Assembly (NCBI RefSeq): GCF_014705615.1
Contig: NZ_JACXJA010000001.1
Coordinates: 248,001 to 312,000, forward strand
DNA length: 64,000 bases
From: Paenibacillus oceani
Lineage (GTDB): Bacteria; Bacillota; Bacilli; Paenibacillales; NBRC-103111
Direction of reading: 5' to 3'
Below the pieces are notes generated by a model. The model did no database searches and had not been told where the DNA came from. It saw nothing but the letters and a program-made list of their open reading frames with translations. The translations under genes and the position numbers were made by a program. Positions 16,283 through 25,711 of the stretch are shown piece after piece (the first letter of the stretch is position 1; each line of letters begins with the position of its first letter).

Positions 16283-18517
16283 TCATAAGCAAAGCAGCAT
16301 ATATTCATCCGGCTTGATGCCCTCGTAACGGACGAACGCCCGCTTGAAGGAGTAGACATTCTCGTAACCAACGAGTTGGGCGACATGCCCGACCTCGCTT
16401 TTTTTCTCCCGCAGCAGCTCCTTGGCAAGCTCCATTCGGAGCCGGCACAAGTAATCGTAGAAATTAATGCCGGTCACTTCCTTGAACATCTTCGACACGC
16501 CGGAAACCGACAGATGGAACTCTTCCGCCAGCCTCTTCAGTGACATGTCGGCGCTCGTATAGTGCCGGTTGACGTATTGCAGCAGATCGTTGCCCCGCTC
16601 CATCGCCGAAGGCGTGTTCGAATACCGAATCCGTTCGCATATCAGGGTGCCGACCTCGTACACGTAACCCCACAGCGCATCGGGGTTATGCTCCCTAAGC
16701 TTGCTGGCGAACTGCCGCGCAACCAGCTCGGCATCGATATTCAGCTCGTTCAGCACCCGGAGCATCGTCTCCATCAGCGACGAGATCAGCTTGGCGATGC
16801 ACGCTTCCGACAGCTGCCGGCTCTCGTTCTCTTCCCGGATCTCGTCTACAATTTGCATCCACGTATCCAGATTGCCAATCTTCAGATTGTTGATCAGCTG
16901 CACTTCCCAGTCCGTCGGATAGTAATATTCGATCGCGGGCAAGGAGCTGACACCGCCACTCTCATTTCCTTTGGAGAACAGCAGGTAATGCAGCTTCTCG
17001 CTGGCTACATAGTACGACTTGCTGATCCCGAGCAGCCCTTGCTCGACCGTCCCCCACAGCACCTCGGGCTTGCTGCCGCAATTCGCCCGAATGTCTTCCA
17101 TCACCTCGGCCGCGATTTCGCGGATGGCGCTCTCATCGCTGAACGGCGACTCCGCGGAGACGATGATCGCTTTCTCTGCATTCGTGACCTCGAACAGCTG
17201 ATAGTCGATCCGGCGGGCGCTCATGCTTTTTTCTACGGCCATGAAGGCGATGATTTCAATCTTGCGGATCGTCTCCATATCGAAACTCTCGTATATCGGA
17301 CGGAAATCGATCAGCATCGTGCAGAAGTACGTCCGCTCTGTATAGCGAAGCCCAATCTGCATCAGCCGGTCCGCCTGCTGCTCCTCCTTGAAGTATCCCT
17401 TCAGCAGCCGGAGCAGCATGTTGGACCTGGCGGCGCTTTTGTAATCCTGCACCGCTTGCTGCAGCGATTCGTTCTCGTTCAGCAGCCGGTCGATGGACGT
17501 CTCGATCAGGTTATACTCCGATACCAGGCCGCCTCCTTGCCGGATCGGATCGATCCCCGCCCGATTCGACAGCTTGTGGAGCAGGATGCCCAGCGGCCGG
17601 TAGCTGAGCTTCGCGAGTAGATACGCCGACATCGTGCCGATGACGATCGAGACGACAGCCGCCATCAGCGAAGCGAGCATATTGTCGATTCCGATCATCC
17701 GCTCGCGGGGATAAGTGATTTTGTATTCCCACTCGCTCACCTGCGACGAGAGCGTAAACGTATCGAACGACTCTCCGCGCCGGTCGGCTCTTCCGATCCC
17801 GCCGCCATATTCGAATACCGGCGTTCCGTTTGCCGTTACCGACAAGCCGGTCGGCCCCGTCCCCCCGATGTATTCGCGGAAAAAGGACGCCATGTACGAG
17901 CTGTCGATAAACAGCACCAGCACGGCCCTCGGCTCGTTGACCACTTCCAGGCTTTGCAGCACGGGAACTACCGTCCTCATCTCCCCCCACAGCTTCATCT
18001 CCGTTTGGGGCAGCAGCTTGAAGATGTGATACTGCGAAGCAGCGTTCCACAACAAGCGGCGTCCATCGCCTTCGAACGAAGCCACCTTGGTGAAAAAATA
18101 ATCCGAATCGTAAAATCCCCAAGGAGAGACCACGATCCGCTTCGCGGGATACACGACAGAGGCGAAAGACAAAACGCCCGATCCGTAAGCGGCGTTCTGG
18201 AGATCTTTGCGGATCTCCAGATCTTTCAGCAGATCGATCTCGTTGTCGTAAACGTCAGCGTCCAGCATGAGCTTCTTCGCCCATTCCTCACCGGCATATA
18301 CTTCGCCGAGCCCTTTGAGCAGCTTCAGCTTGCTGTCCGCGCCGTCCGCGATCCGCTTCGCGTCCTCCTGGTACTTGTCGTGCATCCGGCGTTGTTCCTC
18401 CGTCGAGCCTTTGTACACATTGATCGCGCAAAAAATAAGGATCGGAATAATCAAGATCGCGGTGTAGGATAAAAACGTTTTGCGAAACGTGCCGCCGCCG
18501 AGCCGAATGCGGGCCAT
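16283..18517 (-). CDS. Membrane-bound AraC-type regulator with extracellular sensor half
   Basis: 744-residue one-component regulator common in Paenibacillus. A membrane helix at about 15-37 and a second near 283-306 bracket an extracellular Cache-like domain that should detect sugars or a binding protein. A HAMP-like linker (YRPLGILLHKL) and a long cytoplasmic region follow. The C-terminal AraC DNA-binding domain (about 645-744) contains LKRLAEEFHLSVSGVSKMFKEV and the second HTH near VGYENVYSFKRAF. It is the last gene of an operon with two permeases and a binding lipoprotein (about 105 bp gap), so it most likely controls that uptake system. Confidence 0.88.
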   Translation of the reverse strand: MARIRLGGGTFRKTFLSYTAILIIPILIFCAINVYKGSTEEQRRMHDKYQEDAKRIADGADSKLKLLKGLGEVYAGEEWAKKLMLDADVYDNEIDLLKDLEIRKDLQNAAYGSGVLSFASVVYPAKRIVVSPWGFYDSDYFFTKVASFEGDGRRLLWNAASQYHIFKLLPQTEMKLWGEMRTVVPVLQSLEVVNEPRAVLVLFIDSSYMASFFREYIGGTGPTGLSVTANGTPVFEYGGGIGRADRRGESFDTFTLSSQVSEWEYKITYPRERMIGIDNMLASLMAAVVSIVIGTMSAYLLAKLSYRPLGILLHKLSNRAGIDPIRQGGGLVSEYNLIETSIDRLLNENESLQQAVQDYKSAARSNMLLRLLKGYFKEEQQADRLMQIGLRYTERTYFCTMLIDFRPIYESFDMETIRKIEIIAFMAVEKSMSARRIDYQLFEVTNAEKAIIVSAESPFSDESAIREIAAEVMEDIRANCGSKPEVLWGTVEQGLLGISKSYYVASEKLHYLLFSKGNESGGVSSLPAIEYYYPTDWEVQLINNLKIGNLDTWMQIVDEIREENESRQLSEACIAKLISSLMETMLRVLNELNIDAELVARQFASKLREHNPDALWGYVYEVGTLICERIRYSNTPSAMERGNDLLQYVNRHYTSADMSLKRLAEEFHLSVSGVSKMFKEVTGINFYDYLCRLRMELAKELLREKKSEVGHVAQLVGYENVYSFKRAFVRYEGIKPDEYMLLCL

Positions 18518-18622
18518 AGCTTCTCACCTGCCTTGGGATCGGTTGTAGTCAGTGCTGTTTAGGACGAATCGGTTCCCCGAACGGGGACTGGCCGCAGACT
18601 ATACTCAGAAGGCCGGACCGGA

Positions 18623-20254
18623 TCAGTTGAAACTGTTGTACCGGTTATGCAGTTGCTGGTCGATTTCGATCAGCCGGTCGAGGCCGAGCTTTTTCAGTTC
18701 CGCCATATACGTGTCCCATTGGTCCAGCGATTTCTGACCAAGCGCCAGCTTTGTCGCCAGCTCGCTCGAATAAGTCGTCAGGTTGGTCAATATTTTCGTC
18801 TTCTCCTCGAGCTGCTTGTCGTCGGGGATCGCCAAATAATTTTGGTTCATATTCACGAAATAAGGCTTATACTTCAACATTTTCAACTGGTAGTCCGCTT
18901 TGTAAGACGGTATTTGTTTCAGCTCGAATTCAAGATTGGCAAATTGCACCCGAGGGAAGACCGTATCTCCGAACAGCGAACTCCCGTTCACTTTTAAGAC
19001 TTTGGCCTTTTCTTCGTCCGAGCCGGTGTTGATATACATCTTCGAGCCGTCGGTATCCTTTTTGTACGTTTCTCCTTCAATGCCCCAATACAACAAGTCG
19101 GCATACTTCTCGGAGTAGATCATATCGAAAAATCGGATGGCCGCCTCCGGGTTTTTCGCGTCTTTTGTGATCGCGTATTTTTGCCAGACGAGATGCGGCG
19201 GTTCCAGTACAGCGGCCGGAGTTATGCCGTCCATCGCCTTAAGCGGCATAAGAGGTAAATATTCGCTGCCTTTTGCCTGCTGCTCTCTTGACATAATCAT
19301 GCCGTATTCGTGCGAGGAAGCCACTTTGTTTTCCGTGACCTTTTGCAAGATCTGCTCGCCCTTCGCGCCGATCAGGCTCGTATCCAGAATGCCCGCCTTC
19401 ACCAGCTGCTGAATGTATGCGAAATACTCTTTGATCCCCGGCTGGTACCAAGGGGAGACGACCTTTTTGTTCTCGACGTCCACAGCCGTAATGTCGGTAC
19501 CAAGGCCGAACCATTGGGCGATCGCTCCCGAGAACGTGGATGGATCGTAGACGAGCACCTCGTCCGCCTGCCCGTTGCCGTTGGCATCCCGGTCGCGGAA
19601 CGCCTTCAGCGTGTCCATATACTCCTTCGCGGTCGTCGGCGCCTTAAGGTTCAGCTTATCCAGCCAGTCTTTGCGGACCGTCATCGTCAGCGCAACCGGC
19701 GCGAGCTCCTTTTCCTTATACGTCTTGATATGCAAGTTGCTGAACCAGTACATTTTGCCGTCAGGGGACGTCGTCGTTTTTTTCGCAAACGGAAACAGCT
19801 TCGTGTACATATTCTTGATATTACCGGTGCTGTATTTGTCGATCAGCTCATTCAGATCGACGATGATGCCCTGCTTCGCCAAATTGAGCAGGGTCGTATT
19901 ATCAAGCGCGGATACGTTTACAATATCGGGCAGCTTGCTTCCGGACGCCATCCTGGTCTTGATCACAACGTTGTACTGCTCGTTCGGAACGAGCTCGTAT
20001 TCCGGCTGCAGGTTCGCTTCATCCAGTATCTTCTGCACTTCTTTCCACACCGGATACTTCTCCCGGTCTTCGAAGCGGATATATTTATTCGAACCGGACG
20101 GCCCGAGCATGCGCAGCTTCACCGGTTCATTTGCGTTTGCGCCGCTGCCGGCTTCGCCGGAATTGGCGTCCTTGTCGTTGCAGGCGGCCAGCGGGATCAT
20201 CGTTAATGCGGCGGCTACCGTCATGGCGATCCATTTTCTTTTGGTCGGAATCAT
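18623..20254 (-). CDS. Extracellular solute-binding lipoprotein (LplA-like)
   Basis: 543-residue family 1-type substrate-binding lipoprotein. The N-terminus has a positively charged start, a hydrophobic stretch and a lipobox LAAC with the lipidated cysteine at 25, then a Ser/Gly/Asn linker. Length above 500 and the sequence style match LplA/YtcQ proteins, which deliver oligosaccharides or uronate-type substrates to LplB/LplC-like permeases, both encoded directly upstream. The ATG at 20254 is chosen because GGAGGA sits at correct spacing; the in-frame TTG at 20260 touches it. Substrate unknown. Confidence 0.9.
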   Translation of the reverse strand: MIPTKRKWIAMTVAAALTMIPLAACNDKDANSGEAGSGANANEPVKLRMLGPSGSNKYIRFEDREKYPVWKEVQKILDEANLQPEYELVPNEQYNVVIKTRMASGSKLPDIVNVSALDNTTLLNLAKQGIIVDLNELIDKYSTGNIKNMYTKLFPFAKKTTTSPDGKMYWFSNLHIKTYKEKELAPVALTMTVRKDWLDKLNLKAPTTAKEYMDTLKAFRDRDANGNGQADEVLVYDPSTFSGAIAQWFGLGTDITAVDVENKKVVSPWYQPGIKEYFAYIQQLVKAGILDTSLIGAKGEQILQKVTENKVASSHEYGMIMSREQQAKGSEYLPLMPLKAMDGITPAAVLEPPHLVWQKYAITKDAKNPEAAIRFFDMIYSEKYADLLYWGIEGETYKKDTDGSKMYINTGSDEEKAKVLKVNGSSLFGDTVFPRVQFANLEFELKQIPSYKADYQLKMLKYKPYFVNMNQNYLAIPDDKQLEEKTKILTNLTTYSSELATKLALGQKSLDQWDTYMAELKKLGLDRLIEIDQQLHNRYNSFN

Positions 20255-20290
20255 GGGCAATCCTCCATCGCTTGTTATCGTTTTTGAACC

Positions 20291-21211
20291 CTACTCCTTC
20301 AACGAGCCGAGCATGGCTCCCTTGACGAAATACTTCTGAAAGAACGGATAAGTAAATAAGACCGGAAGCGTCGTAAACACAATAATCGAATATTTCAGCT
20401 GCAGGTTCGTCAGCATGTTGTTGGCGGCGGTTTGCGCATCTTCCATCGAGAGCATCTTCAGGTCCACCGTCTGCTGGACGACGACACGGTACAAATACAT
20501 TTGCAGCGGATGCAGCTTTTCGTTCGGCAAATACACGAGGGCGTCAAACCAGTTATTCCAGATGCCCACGATCGTATAGATCGCAATAACGGCAATAATC
20601 GGTTTTGAAACCGGTATCATTATTTTGAAAAGCAATTGCAGATGGGAAGCTCCGTCGACAAACGCCGATTCCTTGAGCGATTCCGGGATCGTCTGGAAAT
20701 AAGTCCGGACGAGAATGATGTTCCAAATGCTTACGGCCCCGGGGACGATAATCGCCCACATCGTGTTGTACAAGCCGAGCTTGCTGACCAGCAAGTAGGC
20801 GGGAATCAGACCTCCGCCGAAATACATCGGGATAATCAAAAACCGGACGACCCACTTCCGCCCCGCCAGGTTGCGCACCGTCAGCGGATAAGCGCCCAGC
20901 ACAGCCATCAGACAGTTCAATACGGTACCGCAAGAGACATACACGAACGTGTTGAAATAGGCGCGCCACATTTTCGCATCGCTGACAATCAGCTCGTAGG
21001 ACCCGAGGAAAAATCCTTTCGGATACCAAAAGACGTTCATAGCCGCCACTTCCGACGGAGAGCTGATCGACATGATCACGACGAAGTAGAACGGATACAA
21101 CGTCGCCAGACAAACAAGCAAGGCCATGATATAAAACAGCACGTCTACCGCCCGCGAGCCTTGCCGTATGGCATTTCCGGTTTGCCGGTAACGCGCTAGT
21201 GCAGGAATCAT
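20291..21211 (-). CDS. ABC sugar transporter permease (LplC/YtcP-like)
   Basis: 306-residue inner-membrane permease with six hydrophobic segments. The cytoplasmic EAA loop that contacts the ATPase reads ESAFVDGASHLQLLFKIMIPVSKP (about 180-203). The C-terminal VKGAMLGSLKE ending is typical of LplC/YtcP. ATG at 21211 follows AAGGGGG; an upstream ATG at 21241 would overlap the previous gene by 14 bp and lacks a clear ribosome site. It works with the permease upstream and the lipoprotein downstream; no ATPase gene is present, so a shared MsmX-type ATPase encoded elsewhere is inferred. Confidence 0.9.
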   Translation of the reverse strand: MIPALARYRQTGNAIRQGSRAVDVLFYIMALLVCLATLYPFYFVVIMSISSPSEVAAMNVFWYPKGFFLGSYELIVSDAKMWRAYFNTFVYVSCGTVLNCLMAVLGAYPLTVRNLAGRKWVVRFLIIPMYFGGGLIPAYLLVSKLGLYNTMWAIIVPGAVSIWNIILVRTYFQTIPESLKESAFVDGASHLQLLFKIMIPVSKPIIAVIAIYTIVGIWNNWFDALVYLPNEKLHPLQMYLYRVVVQQTVDLKMLSMEDAQTAANNMLTNLQLKYSIIVFTTLPVLFTYPFFQKYFVKGAMLGSLKE

Positions 21212-21227
21212 CTTGTTTGCGGCCCCC

Positions 21228-22163
21228 TTACCATAAGGCATAATCGCTATACTTGCGACTTAAAGCGTTTGCAGAATAAAGCAGCGTGAAATTCAGGATG
21301 CCTGTAAACAAACCGATGGCCGCCCCCGAGCTGAAATTGCCGCCCAGCAAACCATCACGATACAAAAAAGTGCCGATCACGTCCGCCGTTTCATATAAGG
21401 ACGGGTTGTAGATTAACATTATAAATTCGGTGTTGGCGGAGAACAAGCTCCCGATCGCGAAAATCAGCAGGATAAAGATGGTCGGGCGGATCGACGGAAG
21501 CGTAATCCGGATCATCTGCTGGAACCGGTTCGCCCCGTCCAGCTTGGCGGCTTCGTACAGATGCGGATCGATGGACGACATCGCGGCCAAGTACAGAATG
21601 CTGCTCCAGCCGAACGATTTCCAGATCGTCGAGATCGTATAGATCGCGGCAAAATATCTCGGTTCGGTATTAAACGCGATCGCCGTTCCGCCAAACCATT
21701 GAATGAACGAGTTCACGATCCCCGCCGGGTCGATAAACGATAACACCATCCCCGCCACGACGACATTCGAGATAAAGTGCGGCAAGTAGCTGGACGTCTG
21801 GACGAACTTTTTGAACAGGCCGTTCCGCAGCTCGTTAAGCAGCAAAGCGAACAGGATCGGCACCCAAAACCCGAAAATAAAGTAAAAAAAGCTGAGAATA
21901 AACGTGTTGCGCATCAGTCGCGTGAAATAAGGACCGGTAAAAAAATCGATAAAATGTTTGAACCCGACCCAATCGACGCTCCCGTCAAACGACAAAAACG
22001 GGCGGCCGGGAAAATAATTTTGAAACGCGATAATAATCCCGTACATCGGAATGTAGGAGAAAATAAAAATATGAAGCAAAACGGGCAGCATGATCAAATA
22101 CAAATGTACATTGTCTCGCCTTCGTACGCGCTTCAGCATTAACGGCTCATCTCTGGCGTTCAT
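21228..22163 (-). CDS. ABC sugar transporter permease (LplB/YteP-like)
   Basis: 311-residue permease, first gene of the operon. It has six membrane segments, the early LLHIFIFSYIPMYGIIIAFQNY helix and the EAA loop YEAAKLDGANRFQQMIRITLPSI near 205-227. The C-terminal YSDYALW is characteristic of LplB-like proteins. ATG at 22163 follows AAAGGGGAGACCA. Together with the LplC-like permease it forms the membrane channel of a family 1-type importer. A cre-like box lies about 120 bp upstream. Confidence 0.9.
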   Translation of the reverse strand: MNARDEPLMLKRVRRRDNVHLYLIMLPVLLHIFIFSYIPMYGIIIAFQNYFPGRPFLSFDGSVDWVGFKHFIDFFTGPYFTRLMRNTFILSFFYFIFGFWVPILFALLLNELRNGLFKKFVQTSSYLPHFISNVVVAGMVLSFIDPAGIVNSFIQWFGGTAIAFNTEPRYFAAIYTISTIWKSFGWSSILYLAAMSSIDPHLYEAAKLDGANRFQQMIRITLPSIRPTIFILLIFAIGSLFSANTEFIMLIYNPSLYETADVIGTFLYRDGLLGGNFSSGAAIGLFTGILNFTLLYSANALSRKYSDYALW

Positions 22164-22281
22164 TGGTCTCCCCTTTGCTTGTCGGATTTGCGACGGCCGT
22201 TCGCATGCCATCATCATAATGTCCGCCTCCGGCCCGGGACAACAAACAAAATTTGATGGGCCTCGCAATATTTGTGAGGCG

Positions 22282-22296
22282 TTGAAAACGCTTGCG
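22282..22296. promoter_or_regulatory. Catabolite-responsive element (cre)-like box
   Basis: TTGAAAACGCTTGCG matches the CcpA consensus WTGNAANCGNWNNCW at every position except the last. It lies upstream of the 22163 permease operon, consistent with glucose repression. Inferred from the consensus only. Confidence 0.6.
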
Positions 22297-22371
22297 GGAA
22301 GCGGGATTCCGGAGAAATGCAAAACTCCGCCGGCTTGTCTGCCGAGCGGAGCTTATGCGTCGTATCGGGTC

Positions 22372-22959
22372 TCAAATGCGATTTCCTTCCGATTCATTCT
22401 CTTGCCCTTCTGCCTTCATCAATTCGTCCCGCACCTCGGTCAATACAAAGCCGAGCAGGTTTTGGCCCCGCCATTTCATCGGATTGTCCGCATCCGGGTT
22501 TGATTGTCCCATCCCGATCCCCCAGATCCGGTCGCGCGGACTCGCTTCCACCAAGATGCGTTTGTTCGATTCTTTCAAATACGCGGCCAGCTCCGGGTTT
22601 TGCGAGAACTTGGCCAGGTTGCCGCGCTTGACGATCTCGTATCGCCCGTTCTCCCAAACGTCCTTATCGAAGCTTTTTACGGCGCGGCCGTACGCTTTCA
22701 TTTCTTTGGGATGCTTGGCTTGCAGAATGGCGGCCAGCATCTCTTCGTCCCCGAACATGCGTGCTTTCTCCGCCATCATGTACTGCTCGGAGCAGGAATA
22801 CTCCGTCCCTTCCACCACGAACGGACACATCCACCACTGGCTGAAGCAGCTCTGGTTCACGCTCCCGTCTGCCAGCGGCGTGTGGCCCCAAAAAAACAAA
22901 AATTTGAACTTCCGGCCCGCCTGCCAGGCGTTCCGCAAGCTCTCTATATCGTATATCAC
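22372..22959 (-). CDS. NADAR family protein (YbiA-like)
   Basis: 195-residue NADAR-domain protein. The fold is recognised from LFFWGHTP near 21-28, FSQWWMCPFVVEGTEYSCSEQYMMAEKA around 39-66 and the late segment LVEASPRDRIWGIGMG. YbiA-like members hydrolyse N-glycosidic bonds of reactive riboflavin intermediates, and other NADAR enzymes remove ADP-ribose from guanine in nucleic acid; which applies here cannot be decided. Its GTG start overlaps the stop of the Nudix gene upstream by four bases (GTGA), so the two are translationally coupled, pointing to a shared NAD/ADP-ribose function. Confidence 0.88.
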   Translation of the reverse strand: MIYDIESLRNAWQAGRKFKFLFFWGHTPLADGSVNQSCFSQWWMCPFVVEGTEYSCSEQYMMAEKARMFGDEEMLAAILQAKHPKEMKAYGRAVKSFDKDVWENGRYEIVKRGNLAKFSQNPELAAYLKESNKRILVEASPRDRIWGIGMGQSNPDADNPMKWRGQNLLGFVLTEVRDELMKAEGQENESEGNRI

Positions 22960-23849
22960 TGGAAACCCTCCCGATTTCTCCGGTACAACCGCGATGGGCG
23001 GTGCCCGGCGTTCTCCGTATAATGATCCGTCTCTTCGACGAGGTGTGCGATTTTGCGGCGAAATGCAGCCTTCAGCAGCTCCTTGCCCAGGATCACCTCG
23101 TATACTTGCTGCAGCTCCGTCAAGGTGAACAGCTTGGGCATCAGATGCAGCGCGAGATCCGTGTATGAAATCTTGCCACGCAGACGTTCGATCGCATAGA
23201 CCAAAATCTTCGCATGGTCGAAGGCCAGCCCGTCGTTGGAAATGACGGTAAACGAACTCGCCGGCGACATCTCTATGTTCGTCGAGGTGCGCTCCACTAC
23301 AGCGGTCAGCTCCCCGTGCCGGGAAGTCAGCTTCAGCTCATGCTGCACCGTTCGGACATATCCGGCTTCGGTCAGCTCCTTCTGCTCCCGCAGAAGCCGG
23401 TAGGACACCTTGAACCATGCCGCGTTATCGGCGTCATCCCCCGCTTCCACTTGGACTTGGCCGCTGTCGATCAGCGCCATATAGGAGCAGCTCATCACCC
23501 ATGTCCGCGGATCGCGTCCGAGGTCGCTGAACGTATACAGCTGCTCCAGGTACACGTTGTCCACGCCGGTCTCCTCGCGCAGCTCCCGCTGAGCCGTCTG
23601 CTCTGTGGTCTCATTAGGCCGCACGAACCCGCCCGGCAGCGCCCATTTGCCTAGGAACGGATGTCCTCCCCGCTGGATGAGCAGCACTCTCAGCTCTTTC
23701 TCCGGCAGCTTCCGGTAATTGTCCTCGTCCGTATCCGTAACAGTGAAGATCGTCATGTCGGCGGCCACGGACGGGCGCTCGTAATCCCCGGCCCGATACT
23801 GCTCCAAAAACTGCTTCTCCGTTAACCCGTCACGGTCCAGCGAGTCCAC
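22956..23849 (-). CDS. Nudix hydrolase with NrtR-like C-terminal winged helix
   Basis: 297-residue protein with an intact Nudix box at 74-96 (G74, E80, R88 E89 x x E92 E93 x G95), so hydrolysis of an ADP-ribose-type substrate is possible. The C-terminal 90 residues (about 195-285) look like the winged helix of NrtR, the Nudix-derived NAD-biosynthesis regulator: ILVYAIERLRGKISYTDLALHLMP, then FTLTELQQVYEVILG and FRRKI. Regulatory NrtR proteins often have a broken Nudix box, but this one does not, leaving enzyme and regulator both possible. GTG start after GGTGGAGGAAC. Coupled to the NADAR gene. Confidence 0.85.
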   Translation of the reverse strand: MDSLDRDGLTEKQFLEQYRAGDYERPSVAADMTIFTVTDTDEDNYRKLPEKELRVLLIQRGGHPFLGKWALPGGFVRPNETTEQTAQRELREETGVDNVYLEQLYTFSDLGRDPRTWVMSCSYMALIDSGQVQVEAGDDADNAAWFKVSYRLLREQKELTEAGYVRTVQHELKLTSRHGELTAVVERTSTNIEMSPASSFTVISNDGLAFDHAKILVYAIERLRGKISYTDLALHLMPKLFTLTELQQVYEVILGKELLKAAFRRKIAHLVEETDHYTENAGHRPSRLYRRNREGFQ

Positions 23850-23997
23850 GTTCCTCCACCCCGATCGTATCCAATTGATAATATCTAATTGTTACTAACA
23901 AAATATAGCACTTGAGGAGCTTTGTCAAGCGGCATGCATTTACAACGACATGCGATTAGGATTATATTGGAAGAAAAGCGGCGTTAGGAGGTTTTGT

Positions 23998-24435
23998 ATG
24001 GCTGCCTTCAGCGAATTTGTAGATTCCCGGACATGCAAGGTGGGAAAAATTACAATGGTTGGATTTCAAGGAGAAAGTATGGATGACGAGAAGCAATTGT
24101 TCGCCCGGCTTCACGCCCGAATGAATGAACTTCCGGCACGAATAAAGGATCACCCTTATCTGGTCGTATCGGGGAAATTCCCGGTTCCGCTAGTTGCAGT
24201 TGAAGTCTCGGACTCCGCCCATGTGCCCGAAGGGATGACCGCTCTCACGCTTCCGGAAGGGGAGTATGTCGCCTTTGCCTTCCCAAGGCAGCAGGTCGGC
24301 GATTTTTGGTCTAACGTATGCACAAGCGAAAACCAGGCCAAGTACAAGATCGACCTTTCCAAGCCCAGATTCGAGATGTTCACTTCGGCTCTGCAGGATG
24401 CGGGACGAGTGGAATGGTACATTCCGACCAAGTGA
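23998..24435 (+). CDS. GyrI-like / effector-binding domain protein
   Basis: 145-residue stand-alone effector-binding protein of the GyrI-like group, like the product of 1919-2413 but more divergent. Visible are KVGKITMVGFQ at the start, LPEGEYVAFAFPRQQVGDFW around 90-109, and FEMFTSALQ near the end, corresponding to the pocket strands of the family. It has no DNA-binding domain. ATG at 23998 follows GGAGG; 16 in-frame codons upstream lack a ribosome site. The ligand is unknown, and no adjacent regulator or transporter hints at one. Confidence 0.65.
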   Translation: MAAFSEFVDSRTCKVGKITMVGFQGESMDDEKQLFARLHARMNELPARIKDHPYLVVSGKFPVPLVAVEVSDSAHVPEGMTALTLPEGEYVAFAFPRQQVGDFWSNVCTSENQAKYKIDLSKPRFEMFTSALQDAGRVEWYIPTK

Positions 24436-25118
24436 TTGGCCGTTGCGAGAGGGAGGTTAGAGTCCGTGGGAGTAGGGTTGGCGCGATCGGCAGCATCTGA
24501 GTGGGTCATGGAGCACGCCAGCAAGGGAGCCGGGAACTCATTCATTCCGGTTACCATCGCGAAGCGGTGTTCTGGATCGTTGCAACCTTTGAGCGCTGTC
24601 ACAAAGTGTTGGCCGCAGACGCTCCGCCTGCCGCAGGACGCGCTCCTAACACATAATAAGAGTCTCTGGCCCCCTTTATTTTCGGCCTTTTCGAAAAACC
24701 GAAGCGAATAAGGCGGTTTGCACCCCTTATTTCAGCCAACTGATTGGGTCTGTACCCTTTTTGCCAATTTTAAAAGCTCCAAACCGCTCTTATTACGCTG
24801 TCCAAGCGGAAATCGGACAAAATAAAAGCTTTAAACCACTCTTATTCGGTTCCTACCTGTCTATAAGCAGGGCAAAGGCCGAACCGACACAATGAACGAC
24901 CTGCGGCACTTGCTGGCGCTAAAAGAAAAGCTACCAAACGACCAAACGAAGCCTTTTCCACGTCGAATGGACCTGCGTAAACGGAGCTTTTCTTAGCTCA
25001 TAATTTCCCGGTTCGTTTCGCTTTGACGCTTCAACGAACCTAACCACTCTAGATCATTCAAAAAAGCAGCGAGCCTGGCCCCCATGGCCGTGCCCGTTGC
25101 TTTGTCGTCGCCTGCCAT
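24436..25118. other. 683-bp gene-free region carrying a repeat
   Basis: No convincing gene. It holds repeat copy A (24651-24849) and a separate inverted pair, AAGAAAAGCT (24923-24932) and AGCTTTTCTT (24985-24994). Short open frames here lack ribosome sites and recognisable products. Confidence 0.6.
24651..24849 (+). repeat. Dispersed intergenic repeat, copy A
   Basis: 199 bp that align by eye over their full length with 33558-33757. Both begin ACATAATAAGAG and end just after an AAACC(A/G)CTCTTA(T/C)T unit. The element contains one inverted unit (AATAAGGCGGTTT, 24707-24719) and two direct units (24781-24794 and 24833-24846), plus a shared (T)GTACCCT block and CCAAGCGG. It has no coding capacity. 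Type unknown. Confidence 0.75.
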
Positions 25119-25475
25119 TCATCTGAAAAACACTTTATCTTCATTATACTTGGCCTTGAGCTCGTTAATGATATAGGTCTCGTAGATTTCCCGGTCTACC
25201 GGACTTTCCTGTACGCATACCTCGATTTTAGTGACTTCATTGCGATGGTCCTTGATGACGGACACCGTATCCTCGAAATGTTTTTTGATCCGCGGTCTCA
25301 GCTTGCGCGCCTTGCCGACGAACAGCAGCTCGTCCTTCTCGTTGTAAAACATAAAAATGCCGCCCTTATCCCTCGGAATCAGGTGGAAATCGGTAAAGCC
25401 GTAAATGTGACTAAGCTGGGGGTCCGTCTGCTTCAAAATGGTCACGTCCGGCGCCGGAATCGTTATTTGGATCAC
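25119..25475 (-). CDS. GIY-YIG domain protein (UvrC-like nuclease fold)
   Basis: 118-residue protein built around a GIY-YIG catalytic module. The two motif strands read GIFMFYN (39-45) and LLFVGKA (50-56), followed by the helix with R60-PRIKKHF as in UvrC N-terminal domains. The C-terminal half contains ETYIINELKAKYN, where the metal-binding glutamate of the family is expected. Such short proteins are annotated as excision-repair-like endonucleases, but activity is not established and the tyrosine positions are partly replaced (F and V). ATG with AAAGGAGAAG upstream. Confidence 0.75.
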   Translation of the reverse strand: MIQITIPAPDVTILKQTDPQLSHIYGFTDFHLIPRDKGGIFMFYNEKDELLFVGKARKLRPRIKKHFEDTVSVIKDHRNEVTKIEVCVQESPVDREIYETYIINELKAKYNEDKVFFR

Positions 25476-25632
25476 AATCGTTCACTTCTCCTTTCGTCTA
25501 AGTCTATATACTATCATAACGGTTCATGGAACACACATTGAATTTGTTGCTCCCCAGCGGCGCCATTCTGCTACCGAAAAGAAAAGCTCTCCGCACCCGC
25601 GAGAGATATGGCCGAGCTGCGCCAATCTGCGG

Positions 25633-25680
25633 TATAATTATGGATATGTAAGGTACCTGTACCAATCCAGTACCTGTAAG
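25633..25680 (+). promoter_or_regulatory. Promoter -10 and TGTACC operator of the GntR/SBP regulator
   Basis: TATAAT at 25633-25638 is a likely -10; no good -35 is seen. Immediately after it lie GGTAC CT GTACC (25652-25663) and the direct pair TGTACC (25658-25663) and AGTACC (25669-25674), 11 bp apart. The same pair and spacing occurs at 33437-33453 in front of the facing operon. Position on the transcription start suggests autorepression. Confidence 0.6.
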
Positions 25681-25711
25681 TCCAGGCCGAAAGGAGATAC
25701 ATCCCACAAGT

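Noticed and set aside
24436-24711. 91-codon frame following the second GyrI-like gene
   Set aside because: No ribosome site, no recognisable product, and it runs into the repeat element.
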